NCBI GenBank assembly: GCA_044345075.1
Contig: JBIJBU010000050.1
Span: 1-12,313 of the forward strand
Direction: 5' to 3'
DNA: 12,313 bases
Source of the DNA: CAIKZY01 sp044345075
GTDB lineage: Bacteria > Actinomycetota > Actinomycetes > S36-B12
A program made the translations under genes and the position numbers. Below the pieces are notes generated by a model. It saw nothing but the letters and a program-made list of their open reading frames with translations. It was not told the DNA's origin and made no database searches. How positions within the stretch are numbered: the first letter of the stretch is position 1; each line of letters opens with the position of its first letter. Shown piece by piece: positions 1 to 5,845 of the stretch.

Positions 1-688
1 GGCCTTCCTCACCTACGAGATTCTCAAGAGGAACCCTCACATTGTCGAAAGCGAGCTCATGGGTATCCGAGGCATTCCAGCCGACCTTGGAATAGCTGGG
101 AGCCACGGTGAGACCTGGTGTTCCGGAAGGAACGATGATCGAGGAGATCTCTTTCGTCCCATCTGCACGCGTGCCGGTTACGGCGGTGACCGTAATCAAC
201 CCGGTGATGTCGGTGCCCGAGTTTGTGATGAAGGCCTTGGAACCGTTGATTACCCACTCCCCGGCGGAGCGGACGGCGCTCGTTCGGGTTCCACCTGCAT
301 CAGAACCGGCACCGGGCTCGGTCAGGCCGAAGGCACCCAGCATGCGCCCGCTGCACATTTCTGGGAGATACGTGCGCTTTTGCTCCTCAGTGCCAAACCG
401 ATAGATCGGCATTGCTCCCAGGGAGACGGCTGCCTCGAGAGTGATCGCCACAGAGGAGTCGACGCGCGCCAGCTCCTCAATCGCGATGCAGAGCGCGAAG
501 TAGTCGCCTCCGCCACCGCCGTACTCCTCCGAAAACGGTAGGCCGAAGAGCCCGAGATCGCCCATCTGCCTGACGATCTCGTAGGGGAAGGTGCGCTCCT
601 CGTAATGGGCTCCGATGACCGGCGCCACGACATCATTCGCAAATTCTCGAACAGTCGTTTGCAGCAGGACCAATTCTGGGGTGAGCAT
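1..688 (-). CDS. acyl-CoA dehydrogenase, N-terminal part (gene runs off left edge)
   Basis: FAD-dependent dehydrogenase that would form the alpha,beta double bond of an acyl-CoA thioester and pass electrons to electron-transferring flavoprotein. 229 residues are visible, out of roughly 380 usual for the family. The alpha-helical N-terminal domain is followed by the family signature GAFGLTEPGAGSDAGG (about residues 122-137, matching the ACYL_COA_DH_1 pattern), then the start of the beta-barrel domain with WVINGSKAFITN and KVGWNASDTHEL. The C-terminal domain holding the catalytic glutamate lies outside the window. The ATG at 688 is chosen because GGAAGG lies seven bases upstream and no earlier in-frame start is seen. 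It is divergent from the ACAD10/11-type phosphotransferase at 798, a pairing that suggests a shared pathway. The substrate is not readable; a short- or branched-chain or aromatic-derived acyl-CoA is plausible. Confidence 0.93.
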   Translation of the reverse strand, partial: MLTPELVLLQTTVREFANDVVAPVIGAHYEERTFPYEIVRQMGDLGLFGLPFSEEYGGGGGDYFALCIAIEELARVDSSVAITLEAAVSLGAMPIYRFGTEEQKRTYLPEMCSGRMLGAFGLTEPGAGSDAGGTRTSAVRSAGEWVINGSKAFITNSGTDITGLITVTAVTGTRADGTKEISSIIVPSGTPGLTVAPSYSKVGWNASDTHELAFDNVRVPLENLVGEEG

Positions 689-762
689 GCGGGCACCTTC
701 CGTGTCGTACCTCAATTGGCACTACCTGCCATTATCTGGAAGAACGATCCCAATTTAGTAAA

Positions 763-786
763 CTTTCGTTAACATTACGCCGAAAG
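763..786. promoter_or_regulatory. candidate operator in the divergent dehydrogenase/phosphotransferase promoter
   Basis: A perfect six-base inverted repeat, CTTTCG (763-768) and CGAAAG (781-786), is separated by 12 bases in the 109-bp gap between the divergent starts at 688 and 798. It overlaps a looser dyad (GTAAAC/GTTAAC, 758-773) and follows a possible -10 hexamer TAAACT at 759-764 for the plus-strand gene. Size and position would suit a dimeric repressor such as a TetR-family fatty-acid regulator, but no such regulator is encoded in the window. The binding role is inference. Confidence 0.35.
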
Positions 787-797
787 CGAGGAGGAAT

Positions 798-1886
798 GTG
801 AGCACGCCAGACATGGACCCTCCCGGCCTACGAATGACCTCGCTTGCCGCTTGGTTGGGTCAGCGCGACCTTCCGTTAGATGCAGACGGCCCGCTCACCA
901 CCCACCTCTTTCCCGGCGGACGCTCGAATGTGACCTACCGCATCACGGACAAGCACGGCGATTCGATCGTGTTACGACGCCCGCCACTCGGACACGTGCT
1001 GCCTAGTGCTCACGATATGTCGCGCGAGTATCGAGTGCTGAGCGGATTGGGTCGCACGGGCTTTCCCGCGCCGATCGCCTACGCGTTGTGCGAGGACGAC
1101 GAGGTCATCGGATCCTCTTTCGTGGTGATGTCGTTCGTCGAAGGACGCTCGATCTCCGACGCTCAAGGTGCCGCAGCACTCTCTGAGCAGGAAGCCAGTG
1201 AAATCTCCGAGTCACTGATCTCCACTTTGGTGCGACTGCATGCTGTTGACACGGTTCAGGCTGAACTGACTGATCTCGGCAAGCCCGACGGCTACCTGGT
1301 CCGCCAGCTCACCCGCTGGAGTCGCCAGTGGGAACTCACCAAGACGAGGGAGCTGCCGATCATCGACGAATTGCGCGATCGGCTCGGAGTTCTGATCTCA
1401 GGACTTCCCGATGATGTTCCCGCGACTCTCGTTCATGGTGATTTCCGTCTCGACAATTCCATTCTCGCGGCCGATAGCCCGAACGTCCTGGCGGTGCTGG
1501 ACTGGGAGATGTCGACCCAGGGGGATCCGCTCTCTGACCTTGCACTCACCCTGGTGTACTGGACTCGTCCCGATGACAACCTACGACGACTCGTTCCCAT
1601 TGCTCCTGGCGTTACCGAGCGCACCGGCTTCTGGGATCGGTCGCGTGTGATCGAGGAGTATGCCAATCTTTCCGGGCTGAACCTCGATCATCTCGATCCA
1701 CGCACTGCACTCGCCTGTTTCAAGCTTGCCGTCATCACCGAGTCAATTCACGCGCGGACTCTCGGTGGTCAGCAACTCGGCACGGCCACGATGAATGACG
1801 AGAACATGGGTAAATCCACCGAATACTTGGCGGAACTCGGGCTCAATGTGCTTCGCTTGGGCACCGTCGCAGGCCTCGCGTCGTAG
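798..1886 (+). CDS. APH-fold phosphotransferase of the ACAD10/11 kinase type
   Basis: Aminoglycoside-phosphotransferase/choline-kinase fold enzyme, 362 residues, typical for single-domain members. Visible elements in order: the nucleotide-loop segment FPGGRSNVTYRI (38-49); VLRRPPLG (58-65) and AHDMSREYRV (71-80), typical of the kinase domain of mammalian ACAD10/ACAD11; the catalytic loop LVHGDFRLDN (211-220, catalytic Asp215); and LDWEMSTQGDPLSDLA (234-249, metal-binding Asp235). From established knowledge, ACAD11-type kinases and bacterial LvaA phosphorylate 4-hydroxyacyl-CoA so that a dehydrogenase partner can eliminate phosphate. With the divergent acyl-CoA dehydrogenase, a similar acyl-CoA kinase role is more likely than drug resistance. 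The start is GTG at 798 with GAGGAGG (788-794) only three bases upstream; the ATG at 796 is out of frame and stops at once, and ATG 813 is too far from the ribosome site. Confidence 0.9.
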   Translation: MSTPDMDPPGLRMTSLAAWLGQRDLPLDADGPLTTHLFPGGRSNVTYRITDKHGDSIVLRRPPLGHVLPSAHDMSREYRVLSGLGRTGFPAPIAYALCEDDEVIGSSFVVMSFVEGRSISDAQGAAALSEQEASEISESLISTLVRLHAVDTVQAELTDLGKPDGYLVRQLTRWSRQWELTKTRELPIIDELRDRLGVLISGLPDDVPATLVHGDFRLDNSILAADSPNVLAVLDWEMSTQGDPLSDLALTLVYWTRPDDNLRRLVPIAPGVTERTGFWDRSRVIEEYANLSGLNLDHLDPRTALACFKLAVITESIHARTLGGQQLGTATMNDENMGKSTEYLAELGLNVLRLGTVAGLAS

Positions 1887-1949
1887 CACAACACGAGGGT
1901 CGAATCACCCCGTCAGCTCCGCCTCCACATTCACATGAAAGAGGATTCC

Positions 1950-2264
1950 ATGTTCGTCATCACTGTCCTGTACCCGCTGACTCCTGGCACGACCTTCGAC
2001 ATGGACTACTACATCAATTCGCATCTACCGCTAGTTCGCCGACTCCTCGAGCCGATGGGCCAGCGGGAAATGCGCATGTATAAGGGACTATCCGATGGTG
2101 GTCCCGGGGAACCCACATTCGGGGTGATCGCCGAACTCTTCTTCGATGACATGGAGAGCCTGACGGCTGCACTGGTGGCCCACGGTGCAGAGACTCAGGC
2201 CGACATCCCCAACTTCACCGACTCGACGCCCATCGTCCAGATCAGCGAGACTGTCGAGCTCTGA
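1950..2264 (+). CDS. EthD-domain protein
   Basis: Small dimeric alpha/beta-barrel protein, 104 residues, of the EthD family (ferredoxin-like fold). The N-terminal strand FVITVLYPL is followed by the family hallmark YYINSHLPLV (20-29), and the C-terminus has the characteristic DIPNFTDSTPIVQISE (86-101). EthD proteins accompany oxidative degradation systems (the type member is needed for ethyl tert-butyl ether degradation in Rhodococcus), but their chemistry is generally not known. The start is ATG 1950 because AAGAGGA (1939-1945) sits just before it; the in-frame ATG at 1935 has no ribosome site and would place the GAGG inside the gene. It lies 63 bp after the phosphotransferase on the same strand, so co-transcription is likely, and it converges with the flavin reductase ending at 2292. 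Confidence 0.87.
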   Translation: MFVITVLYPLTPGTTFDMDYYINSHLPLVRRLLEPMGQREMRMYKGLSDGGPGEPTFGVIAELFFDDMESLTAALVAHGAETQADIPNFTDSTPIVQISETVEL

Positions 2265-2291
2265 AGGGCTCGCGCCCCGAGGCCTCGCCTC

Positions 2292-2906
2292 TCAGCTAGT
2301 CCGGTGCGTTGCCTCATAGTCGGCAACAGTCATGCGGGGCACATCGAAGATCTCGCCGAGTGCACTCCAGTCACTCGCACCGAGGCGCGCAACCGGGTTG
2401 AGAGCCTCCATGCTCACCGCCCTGCCCTCCATGACGGCCTCATCCACGGCGATCATCACTACCTCGCCGAAAATGACGATCCCGTTGCCCATTTCGAACA
2501 TGTCGCAGCAGCGGCACTCGAGCGCGTACGGGGATTCCGCAACTCGAAATGGTGCAACGAGATCGCTGGGCTCGCGCGTGAGGCCGGCTATGTCGAACTC
2601 GCTGATGCCAGCCTCGAAATCGACTCCGGTGATGTTGATCTGCTCGATCAGGCTCACCGGGGATCCGCAGACAACGAACTCGCCGGTCTCCTTGACGTTG
2701 CGCGCGGTGTCCTTCTCCCCCATCGTGCTGATCATCACGATCGGCGGATTCGTGCTCACCAATTGGTAGAAGGAGTGCGGAGCAAGATTGTCGATGCCAT
2801 CAACACTTCGAGTCGACACCCAGCCGATCGGACGCGGGACGACAAGTGATCCAAGGAGTGAATAGATACCCGAAGTACTGGCCGGATCAGTGAGACGCCG
2901 AGACAT
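2292..2906 (-). CDS. split-barrel flavin reductase (DIM6/NTAB family)
   Basis: FMN-binding split-barrel protein, 204 residues, of the group that includes HpaC-, RutF- and NTAB-like flavin reductases. It probably uses NAD(P)H to make reduced flavin for a partner monooxygenase. Visible family segments: VVPRPIGWVSTR (22-33), NLAPHSFYQLVSTNPPIVMIS (40-60, phosphate and isoalloxazine contact region of the family), and KDTARNVKETGEFVV (65-79). The ATG at 2906 shares its A with the TAA stop of the upstream FMN reductase (TAATG), so translation is probably coupled; AAGG lies just upstream. It is the last gene of the minus-strand run that begins with the LLM monooxygenase. Some members of this fold act directly on substrates rather than as reductases, so the exact role is inferred from context. 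Confidence 0.88.
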   Translation of the reverse strand: MSRRLTDPASTSGIYSLLGSLVVPRPIGWVSTRSVDGIDNLAPHSFYQLVSTNPPIVMISTMGEKDTARNVKETGEFVVCGSPVSLIEQINITGVDFEAGISEFDIAGLTREPSDLVAPFRVAESPYALECRCCDMFEMGNGIVIFGEVVMIAVDEAVMEGRAVSMEALNPVARLGASDWSALGEIFDVPRMTVADYEATHRTS

Positions 2907-3478
2907 TAGCCTTGCGCCGAATGCAACTTGCGCATCATCGCGAAATCAGCAACCTGTCGCCCGATGGTCTCGAGAAGGGCGACCGCCGACTCGTCTTCCT
3001 CTCCGGCCTTCAGCGACGTTGTCGCCGAGTTGATCGAGCCGCCGAGCGGAGTCGGCCACGCGCGCAGTGCATGAGCCACCTGACGCAACTGGTGAAGGGT
3101 GGAGACGGTTGCCTGCGCACCGTAGGCCACGGCAATCGAACCGAATGCGCAGCCATCGAGGTATACGCGGGAGTCCTTGTTCATGTCCTCGGTGTAGTCA
3201 AGGGCGTTCTTGATCATGCCACTGATGCCACCGTGATAGCCGGGGCTCACCACGATGAGGCCGTCGCAGGCACGCATGGCCTCGATGAGCGCCGCGGCCT
3301 GGGCCGTGCGCTCGGCGGTCTCGGTGTCGTAGATCGGCAAGATCAGGTCACGACCGAGGATGTAGTGCACATCTGCGCCGGCACTCTCAGCACCGCGGCC
3401 GGCGATGCGCGCAGCAAGCTCACCCGAGGAATCCGGGCGCGTGCTTCCGCCGATCACCAAAATGTTGGCACTACCCAT
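2906..3478 (-). CDS. NAD(P)H-dependent FMN reductase, flavodoxin fold
   Basis: Flavodoxin-like FMN reductase of the SsuE/MsuE/ArsH-type superfamily, 190 residues. The N-terminal phosphate loop GGSTRPDSS (10-18) binds the FMN phosphate, and SPGYHGGISGMIKNALD (78-94) matches the family's SPEYNGS-PG-LKNALD segment. WPTPLGG near residue 140 is also usual. From the family, it would supply FMNH2 to a class C flavin monooxygenase; the LLM monooxygenase upstream in the same run (5699-4599) is the obvious partner, as in ssuED- and msuED-type operons. The start ATG 3478 has AGGA eight bases upstream. The gene ends with TAA overlapping the ATG of a second, unrelated-fold flavin reductase, so two reductases are coupled in tandem. 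A quinone or azo reductase role is the alternative. Confidence 0.9.
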   Translation of the reverse strand: MGSANILVIGGSTRPDSSGELAARIAGRGAESAGADVHYILGRDLILPIYDTETAERTAQAAALIEAMRACDGLIVVSPGYHGGISGMIKNALDYTEDMNKDSRVYLDGCAFGSIAVAYGAQATVSTLHQLRQVAHALRAWPTPLGGSINSATTSLKAGEEDESAVALLETIGRQVADFAMMRKLHSAQG

Positions 3479-3556
3479 GTCGATGATCCTCTCCCGAAAC
3501 TCGCGAACGCGACGATGCTACTGGTCGGGTGGACGGTGGTGACTGCGGGGCCGCAC

Positions 3557-4519
3557 TCAGCCGGCGACTGCGGCGCCGCGCAGGGTCACAGCCGGGTACT
3601 CACCGAAACGCTGCGCGTACGAAGTGCTGAAACGGCCCACATGTGCGAAGCCCGACTCATGTGCGATCGATGCAACAGTGTTGGCGTGCGGATCAGCAAC
3701 GCGAAGTCGGCGTCGAGCACTCTGGAGTCGAATTTCGCGCAGTAACTGCGTGGGGGTGACTCCGAGATACGCGCGCGTGACGCTTTGCAATTGGCGCACA
3801 CTCAGGCCGAGCTGGCGCGCCATTGCGACGGTGGTGATCTCGATGCCGTGATTGAGCTCGAGCCACTGCCGAAGCTCCTCGACCCGACCAGGGGTCATCG
3901 TGGCCGCCTCGGCCGCATCGCTGTGCCAGGCGAGCACCATCGCCGTGAGCAGGTGATCCTCGATGGCGCCCTTGAAGGCAGTGACAACCTCATCAGGAGT
4001 GTCATCGGTAATGGATGCGCTCGCTGCCCAGGCTCGGGTGCACGCGTGGGTAAGAAGACCAGTGGGATCACCGGGCATTCGGCCCGCAGCATCGCCGCCC
4101 AGCACGATGCGTTGGTGCTCAGCAAGCTTCTCGCGCTCTGCGGCCACGACCAGCGCGCCTGCCCAGGGGTCGGGTTGCATGAGGGTGCGGCCGTCTTTCG
4201 ATAACAAGAACCCGGAGTCGTGCACGACATCGGAGTGCTTGGCACCCATCGTGACCCGCATCGGGCCGAGTGGCACTGTTGCCACCACGCGTGATCCTGT
4301 GGGCGGCGCCTCGACGAGCACATCACCCCCGTAGCGCACGAACACCAGTCGCGTGGTCGACAGGGGCACGACACCGACGGTGCCATTGAGAGGCGAGCCG
4401 ATAGGCGTGACCTCATGCGGGGTCACCGATGCGACTTCGTCACGGAGCACCTTGGCGCTGGAGCTATGCACCAAGTTGGCGGCACGGTGAGTAGACAACC
4501 CTGCGCTCACGCCACCCAT
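3557..4519 (-). CDS. AraC-family transcriptional regulator
   Basis: Regulator of 320 residues, in the usual range. Residues about 45-200 form an effector or dimerisation domain resembling the AraC_binding_2 type (XylS/TetD-like), with the linker around 205-225. The C-terminal DNA-binding domain has two helix-turn-helix units: ITTVAMARQLGLSVRQLQ (228-245) and TVASIAHESGFAHVGRFS (281-298), ending with the family's YAQRFGEYP (301-309). The start ATG 4519 is preceded by GGAG at seven bases; another ATG at 4524 is out of frame. It lies between the LLM monooxygenase (79 bp upstream) and the FMN reductase (78 bp downstream), all on one strand, so it is probably the local activator responding to the monooxygenase substrate. 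A 21-bp-spaced direct repeat upstream of the monooxygenase (5773-5802) is a plausible target. Confidence 0.92.
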   Translation of the reverse strand: MGGVSAGLSTHRAANLVHSSSAKVLRDEVASVTPHEVTPIGSPLNGTVGVVPLSTTRLVFVRYGGDVLVEAPPTGSRVVATVPLGPMRVTMGAKHSDVVHDSGFLLSKDGRTLMQPDPWAGALVVAAEREKLAEHQRIVLGGDAAGRMPGDPTGLLTHACTRAWAASASITDDTPDEVVTAFKGAIEDHLLTAMVLAWHSDAAEAATMTPGRVEELRQWLELNHGIEITTVAMARQLGLSVRQLQSVTRAYLGVTPTQLLREIRLQSARRRLRVADPHANTVASIAHESGFAHVGRFSTSYAQRFGEYPAVTLRGAAVAG

Positions 4520-4536
4520 GGCATCGCTCCGTTTCC

Positions 4537-4564
4537 CGGCCCTGGGGCCGAAAGCCTGAGCTTT
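4537..4564 (-). promoter_or_regulatory. two adjacent short hairpins in the leader of the AraC gene
   Basis: In the 79-bp gap between the monooxygenase stop (4599) and the regulator start (4519) lie two abutting perfect inverted repeats: CGGCC-CTGG-GGCCG (4537-4550) and AAAGC-CTGA-GCTTT (4551-4564), each with five-base arms and a four-base loop. Neither is followed by a U-run on the minus strand, so they are not a clear terminator. They could reduce read-through, act as RNA-processing sites or form an operator. A possible -10 hexamer TAGACT on the minus strand (4570-4565) lies next to them. Confidence 0.3.
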
Positions 4565-4598
4565 AGTCTAGGCGCTCCGTGACGAACCTCGTGGGGCT

Positions 4599-5699
4599 TT
4601 AGCGAGGCAGGCGAACGCCCTTGGCCTCAAGGCGCGGCAGTACTTCCTGGGCGAAGTACGGCAGCTCATCGGCGTAGTTCAAGAAGGCCAGGGTCATGCC
4701 GCCGAAGCCAGCCTTGGCGTAGCGCTCGATCTCGTCCGCGACCTGATCAGGAGTACCGATGACCGGGCAAGTGCCGTGGCCGGCCGCGAAGCGCGGACGG
4801 AACATGGCCAACATCTCCGGTGAGAAGGACTGCGCGTGCAGGCCCTGAAGGCGCATCAGATTGTCGACGGCATCCCAGTCGGCATTCTCATTCGCGTAGT
4901 CGTTCAGGAAATCCTGTGCTTCCTTCTCCGTCGGGCGAACGACGCAGTGACCGAGGGTGAGCACGCCTGCCTGGCGGTGGTACTCGTCCTTGGCCTGAGT
5001 CGTCACGGTCTTGACGACCTCGGCACCGTCATCCGGGCCGCCAACAATGGTGAACACGAAGTTGGCATTCTTCGCAGCAAACGCACGGCCCTGGGTGGAA
5101 GAACCTGCGTTGAGAACCGGCAGCATGCCGTCGTACGGCTTCGGCATGCCCTCGACGTGCTGCAACTGGAAGAACTTGCCGTCCCAGTCGAACTTCCCCG
5201 GAGTCGTCCAGATCTTCTTGACGATGTCGAGCCACTCCTGCGCAAGTGCATAGCGATCATCATGGCTCTGCGGGAGATCCATGCCGAAGGTTTCGTACTC
5301 AGGCTGGTTCCAGCCGGCGACGACGTTGATGCCGGCGCGGCCATGGGCGATCTGATCGACGGTGGCCATCTGCTTGGCAGCGACGATCGGATGGTTGAAG
5401 GCGGTGTGGATGGTGGCGAAGACGAAGATGCGCTTGGTCTCCGCGAGGAGGCCGGCTGACCACACGGTCGGATCGAGCACTCCCTCGTGGAAGTTGGTCT
5501 CTCCGCCGTACCCGATCCAGCGGGCAATCGGAAGTAGGAAGTCGATGCCCACCTCGTCGGCGATCTTTGCCATGCGCAGGTTGTCATCCCAGCTGCCGCT
5601 CCAGCGATCGGGCGACTTGGTCACGGCCAGGCCTGACGAGCAGTTCGATGAGAACAGGCCGAGCTTGAAATCCTTGCCGTCGAGAATTGCCTTGGACAC
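4599..5699 (-). CDS. LLM-class FMNH2-dependent monooxygenase, SfnG/RutA-like
   Basis: Bacterial luciferase-like TIM-barrel monooxygenase, 366 residues. It most resembles the group with dimethylsulfone monooxygenase SfnG and pyrimidine monooxygenase RutA. Visible segments: LGLFSSNCSSGLAVTKS (13-29), MAKIADEVGIDFLLPIARW (43-61), GYGGETNFHE (63-72), TVDQIAHGRAGINVVAGWNQPEYETFG (113-139, the conserved core of this group), and VIGTPDQVADEIERYAKAG near the C-terminus. Such enzymes use free reduced FMN and O2, and two flavin reductase genes follow in the same run. The start is taken as GTG 5699 because GGAGG lies four bases upstream; in-frame ATGs at 5753 and 5732 lack ribosome sites and would add a low-complexity extension. 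The substrate is unknown: C-S, C-N or C-Cl cleavage are all known in this group. A pyrimidine role is not supported, as no other rut-type gene is seen. Confidence 0.9.
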   Translation of the reverse strand: MSKAILDGKDFKLGLFSSNCSSGLAVTKSPDRWSGSWDDNLRMAKIADEVGIDFLLPIARWIGYGGETNFHEGVLDPTVWSAGLLAETKRIFVFATIHTAFNHPIVAAKQMATVDQIAHGRAGINVVAGWNQPEYETFGMDLPQSHDDRYALAQEWLDIVKKIWTTPGKFDWDGKFFQLQHVEGMPKPYDGMLPVLNAGSSTQGRAFAAKNANFVFTIVGGPDDGAEVVKTVTTQAKDEYHRQAGVLTLGHCVVRPTEKEAQDFLNDYANENADWDAVDNLMRLQGLHAQSFSPEMLAMFRPRFAAGHGTCPVIGTPDQVADEIERYAKAGFGGMTLAFLNYADELPYFAQEVLPRLEAKGVRLPR

Positions 5700-5772
5700 G
5701 GAGCCTCCAGGTTGATTCGCGCCCGGCACCATGCCGGTCAGTGCCCCGAGCATCGCAGTGGCGATAACCCGC

Positions 5773-5802
5773 GTCTATCCAGCCAGCGCAGTCGACTATC
5801 CA
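5773..5802. promoter_or_regulatory. 21-bp-spaced direct repeat, candidate AraC-type operator
   Basis: CGTCTATCCA (5772-5781) and CGACTATCCA (5793-5802) match at nine of ten positions and are offset by exactly 21 bp, two helical turns. This same-orientation, 21-bp geometry is that of tandem AraC/XylS half-sites. The pair lies in the divergent promoter between the monooxygenase (start 5699, minus) and the PaaX-family gene (start 5846, plus), and an AraC-family gene is encoded just downstream of the monooxygenase. On the minus strand the half-site reads TGGATAG. Binding is inference. Confidence 0.45.
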
Positions 5803-5833
5803 ATTCACGCGTATTGACCAGACAGTGGATCGC

Positions 5834-5839
5834 TACTGT
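5834..5839 (+). promoter_or_regulatory. probable -10 element of a leaderless PaaX-family transcript
   Basis: TACTGT fits the actinobacterial TANNNT -10 consensus and ends six bases before the ATG at 5846, so transcription would begin at or next to the start codon. TTGACC at 5814-5819 resembles a -35 element, but the 14-base spacer is short. The lack of any Shine-Dalgarno sequence before the ATG supports a leaderless message. Confidence 0.45.
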
Positions 5840-5845
5840 TCTGCC

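Noticed and set aside
322..696. Minus-strand open frame of 124 codons at the left edge
   Set aside because: It is a shifted frame over the acyl-CoA dehydrogenase; the true frame starts at 688, stays open to base 1 and carries the family signature.
798..1886. Antibiotic-resistance aminoglycoside phosphotransferase
   Set aside because: The motifs are those of the ACAD10/11-type kinase group, and the divergent neighbour is an acyl-CoA dehydrogenase.
2265..2291. Terminator in the convergent gap after the EthD gene
   Set aside because: GGGC-TCGC-GCCC and the palindrome CGAGGCCTCG are present, but the stems are short and there is no T-run, so it was not called.
2912..3745. Long plus-strand open frame (277 codons) antisense to the FMN reductase and the end of the AraC gene
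   Set aside because: It has no ribosome site or family features, crosses two well-supported minus-strand genes and is what high-GC third-position bias produces on the opposite strand.
4836..5459. Plus-strand open frame (207 codons) inside the monooxygenase gene
   Set aside because: Its sequence has no recognisable domain and lies wholly within the strongly conserved LLM coding sequence.
4599..5699. Naming the LLM enzyme rutA and the split-barrel reductase rutF
   Set aside because: Both similarities are at superfamily level, and no other pyrimidine-pathway gene is present.
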